DNA of 6,575 nt from Kingella oralis (lineage in GTDB: Bacteria > Pseudomonadota > Gammaproteobacteria > Burkholderiales > Neisseriaceae), in NCBI GenBank assembly GCA_905373195.1, contig CAJPSG010000064.1, positions 1-6,575 on the forward strand. The letters are read 5' to 3'. The notes under the pieces are model-generated. The model saw only the letters and a list, made by a program, of their open reading frames with translations. It searched no databases and was not told the DNA's origin. Below are positions 5,620 through 6,575 of this stretch, one piece after another. The number at the start of each line of letters is the position of its first letter. Position 1 is the first letter of the stretch. Position numbers and translations under genes: made by a program.

Positions 5620-5705
5620 CCCTTTTGTCCAAATCTTTGATTTGGGTATAAGTGAGCATCTAAATCTTTGATTTAGCCATGCAAACTTATGCAAAGCCAA
5701 AAGGG
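5620..5705. repeat. two paired hairpins within an outer inverted repeat
   Basis: CCAAATC-TTT-GATTTGG and CTAAATC-TTT-GATTTAG share the 13-mer AAATCTTTGATTT (5631-5643 and 5662-5674), and their closing pairs differ in a way that keeps pairing. CCCTTTTG (5620-5627) and CAAAAGGG (5698-5705) can close both into a three-way junction. ATGCAAA also occurs twice at 5679-5695. No function is known to me. Confidence 0.45.
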
Positions 5706-5800
5706 TATGCCGCAGCGTAGCGGAGGTTGAAAATCTATTGCGTCGTGCATTTGCCATTTCACGCGTTGCGCCGCGTACCACGCTGTGCCCGCCCAACCGT

Positions 5801-5847
5801 TTTCAGGCTGCCCCAGCGTGTTGCCCCGCGCCAAAGGCAGCCTGAAA
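5801..5847. repeat. DUS inverted pair
   Basis: TTTCAGGCTGCC (5801-5812) and GGCAGCCTGAAA (5836-5847) form a 12-bp stem with a 23-base loop. The right DUS (5835-5846) is exact; the left (5802-5813) has one mismatch at its end. Confidence 0.75.
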
Positions 5848-5943
5848 CGGCAAAATGGCGTATCAGCGGCTCGCCGACAACTTGCTAACCAATAAAGCCC
5901 ATTGCACGATGCCATTTGGCGACGAGCCGTCGTCGTTCCATTG

Positions 5944-6035
5944 TATAGTCGTTCCAATTAAGTCTTATACAAGGCGGCGAAAGTAGTACAGCAAGATGAG
6001 CCAACGCTGTATAAGGCTTAATTGGAGCGACTATA
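5944..6035. mobile_element. Correia-like miniature inverted-repeat element (92 bp)
   Basis: The terminal inverted repeats start TATAGTCG(T/C)TCCAATTAAG and match in 26 of 28 positions (5944-5971 against 6008-6035). The ends are TATAG...CTATA, as in the Correia elements of Neisseria, which insert at TA. The core (ACAAGGCGGCGAA, then AGTACAGCAAGATGAGCCAACGC) also resembles the Correia core as I remember it, but the inner part of the terminal repeat differs from the N. meningitidis form. There is no coding capacity, so it would be moved in trans by a transposase. Correia ends can carry promoters or RNase III sites; I cannot show that here. Confidence 0.7.
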
Positions 6036-6041
6036 GTTGTT

Positions 6042-6107
6042 GTAGGTCTGGCATTTATGCCCGATAAATACTGATTAAAAAACGTCGGGCATAAATGCCC
6101 AACCTAC
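6042..6107. repeat. GTAGGT...ACCTAC inverted repeat (66 bp)
   Basis: 6042-6064 and 6085-6107 are complementary in 21 of 23 positions, including GGCATTTATGCCCGA / TCGGGCATAAATGCC, around a 20-base loop. It begins 6 bases after the Correia-like element. It resembles short GTAGGTTGGGCA-type dispersed repeats. A T-rich tail follows on the plus strand, so it might also stop transcription. Confidence 0.65.
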
Positions 6108-6119
6108 TCGTTTGGTTTT

Positions 6120-6131
6120 TTCAGGCTGCCT
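6120..6131 (-). repeat. DNA uptake sequence
   Basis: Exact TTCAGGCTGCCT on the plus strand, after a run of T. It can pair with the DUS at 6157-6168. Confidence 0.85.
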
Positions 6132-6156
6132 TTGAATACCGTCTGAAAAGAGTAAA

Positions 6157-6196
6157 AGGCAGCCTGAAAATGGGGAATTGAGTTTTCAGGCTGCTT
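6157..6196. repeat. DUS inverted pair
   Basis: The exact DUS at 6157-6168 faces TTCAGGCTGCTT (6185-6196, one mismatch). GCAGCCTGAAAA (6159-6170) pairs with TTTTCAGGCTGC (6183-6194) over 12 bp around a 12-base loop. The left DUS can pair instead with the copy at 6120, so two alternative hairpins are possible. Confidence 0.75.
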
Positions 6197-6360
6197 TGAA
6201 CCGCGTGCGCAACAAAGCTGTATGCCCTACGGCATACAGGCTACGCTTGCTGCTCAATGCGGGCTGCGCTTGCTGAAAATGGTTTTTTTACCCTTTTCAG
6301 GCTGCCTTGAACTGCATGCGCAGAAAAGCTGTATGCCCTACGCTATACGGGATATGCTCG
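6183..6360 (+). repeat. diverged direct duplication, period 111 bases
   Basis: 6183-6249 and 6294-6360 align without gaps and differ at about 11 positions. Both start TTTTCAGGCTGC and share AAAGCTGTATGCCCTACG. The first copy has a perfect hairpin CTGTATGCC-CTAC-GGCATACAG (6218-6239) that has decayed in the second. The 44 bases between the copies are not duplicated. Confidence 0.65.
6296..6307 (-). repeat. DNA uptake sequence
   Basis: Exact TTCAGGCTGCCT on the plus strand, at the head of the second copy of the 111-base duplication. Confidence 0.85.
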
Positions 6361-6438
6361 CTTTCCAGCTTCTCGGGCGCTAACCAACCGGCATGCTGTT
6401 TGAGAAAACAAAGGCTGGCGGAAAGCTGCGCTGTCGGC

Positions 6439-6467
6439 TTTTAATGAGCGGGCAAAAGGACTAGAAT
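6439..6467 (+). promoter_or_regulatory. candidate promoter of the last gene
   Basis: TAGAAT (6462-6467) matches five of six -10 bases. TTTTAA (6439-6444), 17 bases upstream, is a poor -35. The predicted start near 6474 gives a leader of about 40 bases. Confidence 0.3.
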
Positions 6468-6500
6468 CCTGCTTGCAACACCCGATTGGCTTTAACTTTC

Positions 6501-6506
6501 AAGGAG
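6501..6506 (+). promoter_or_regulatory. ribosome binding site that chooses among three ATGs
   Basis: AAGGAG is followed by three consecutive in-frame ATG codons at 6508, 6511 and 6514. The gaps are 1, 4 and 7 bases, so the third ATG has the usual spacing. Confidence 0.75.
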
Positions 6507-6513
6507 AATGATG

Positions 6514-6575
6514 ATGCGCAATATGAAAACCGCCGCACTGCTGTGCGCTGTCGTGCTGAATGCCTCTGCTTGGGC
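6514..6575 (+). CDS. start of an exported protein of unknown function (partial)
   Basis: Only about 20 codons are present before the window ends. The reading MRNMKTAALLCAVVLNASAWA has a basic N-terminus, a hydrophobic core and an AxA-like end (ASAWA), which is a typical Sec signal peptide; no lipobox is visible. The product should therefore leave the cytoplasm, to the periplasm, outer membrane or outside. The start at 6514 is preferred by ribosome-site spacing; 6508 and 6511 would add one or two Met residues only. The gene is preceded by nearly 1 kb of repeat DNA, so it is probably transcribed from its own promoter. The family cannot be told from this length. Confidence 0.7.
   Translation, partial: MRNMKTAALLCAVVLNASAW

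Larger units (their letters stand above)
5541..6513. other. gene-free repeat-rich region
   Basis: Almost 970 bases with no open frame that looks like a real protein on either strand. From left to right it holds the mpl-side DUS arm, a paired-hairpin segment (5620-5705), a DUS pair (5801-5847), a Correia-like element (5944-6035), a GTAGGT inverted repeat (6042-6107), several DUS (6120-6307), a diverged 111-base-period duplication (6183-6360) and the promoter and ribosome site of the last gene. Confidence 0.7.

Noticed and set aside
5673..5957. Minus-strand frame of 94 codons downstream of mpl
   Set aside because: It runs through a DUS pair and the end of the Correia-like element; composition and lack of a ribosome site argue against a gene.
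262..6307. Repeated 12-mers as a CRISPR array
   Set aside because: The repeats are too short, occur in both orientations at irregular spacing and match the DNA uptake sequence; there are no cas genes.

Overview
The window looks like a chromosomal piece of a Neisseriaceae bacterium, most likely Kingella or a close relative. The strongest evidence is the 12-mer AGGCAGCCTGAA, which occurs 18 times exactly on the two strands, with at least 8 more copies one base off. From memory, this is the Kingella-type dialect of the DNA uptake sequence (DUS) used in natural transformation. The proteins also read like neisserial ones; for example, the DsbC is a lipoprotein with the neisserial 'MTACG' lipobox. 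I cannot fix the species from this window.

Layout: (1) 1-250 is the C-terminal end of leuA (2-isopropylmalate synthase), closed by a DUS hairpin. (2) 402-1634 (+) is a secreted PLP racemase. It carries all the broad-spectrum racemase (Bsr) residues I can recall, so it is probably a periplasmic Bsr rather than a housekeeping cytoplasmic Alr. (3) 1764-2591 (-) is dsbC, convergent with the racemase and sharing a bidirectional DUS terminator with it. (4) 2592-2902 is a divergent control region with a sigma-70-like dsbC promoter and nested palindromes. (5) 2903-3694 (+) is a DEDDy 3'-5' exonuclease of the PolB-exonuclease-like family, followed by a strong terminator. (6) 3695-4181 holds no gene, only repeats and DUS. 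(7) 4182-5540 (+) is mpl, the murein-tripeptide recycling ligase. (8) 5541-6513 is about 970 bases without a convincing gene, packed with DUS pairs, paired hairpins, a Correia-like miniature element, a GTAGGT...ACCTAC inverted repeat and a diverged tandem duplication. (9) 6514-6575 is the start of a secreted protein of unknown function, cut by the window end.

Each gene appears to be its own transcription unit; I see no multi-gene operon. Three products act in or on the envelope: Bsr (D-amino acid production in the periplasm), DsbC (disulfide isomerisation in the periplasm) and Mpl (cytosolic recycling of peptidoglycan tripeptide). The Bsr and Mpl functions both touch peptidoglycan, but nothing in the sequence shows co-regulation. 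I found no undescribed multi-gene system. The least ordinary content is the repeat-rich intergenic DNA and the palindromes upstream of dsbC.
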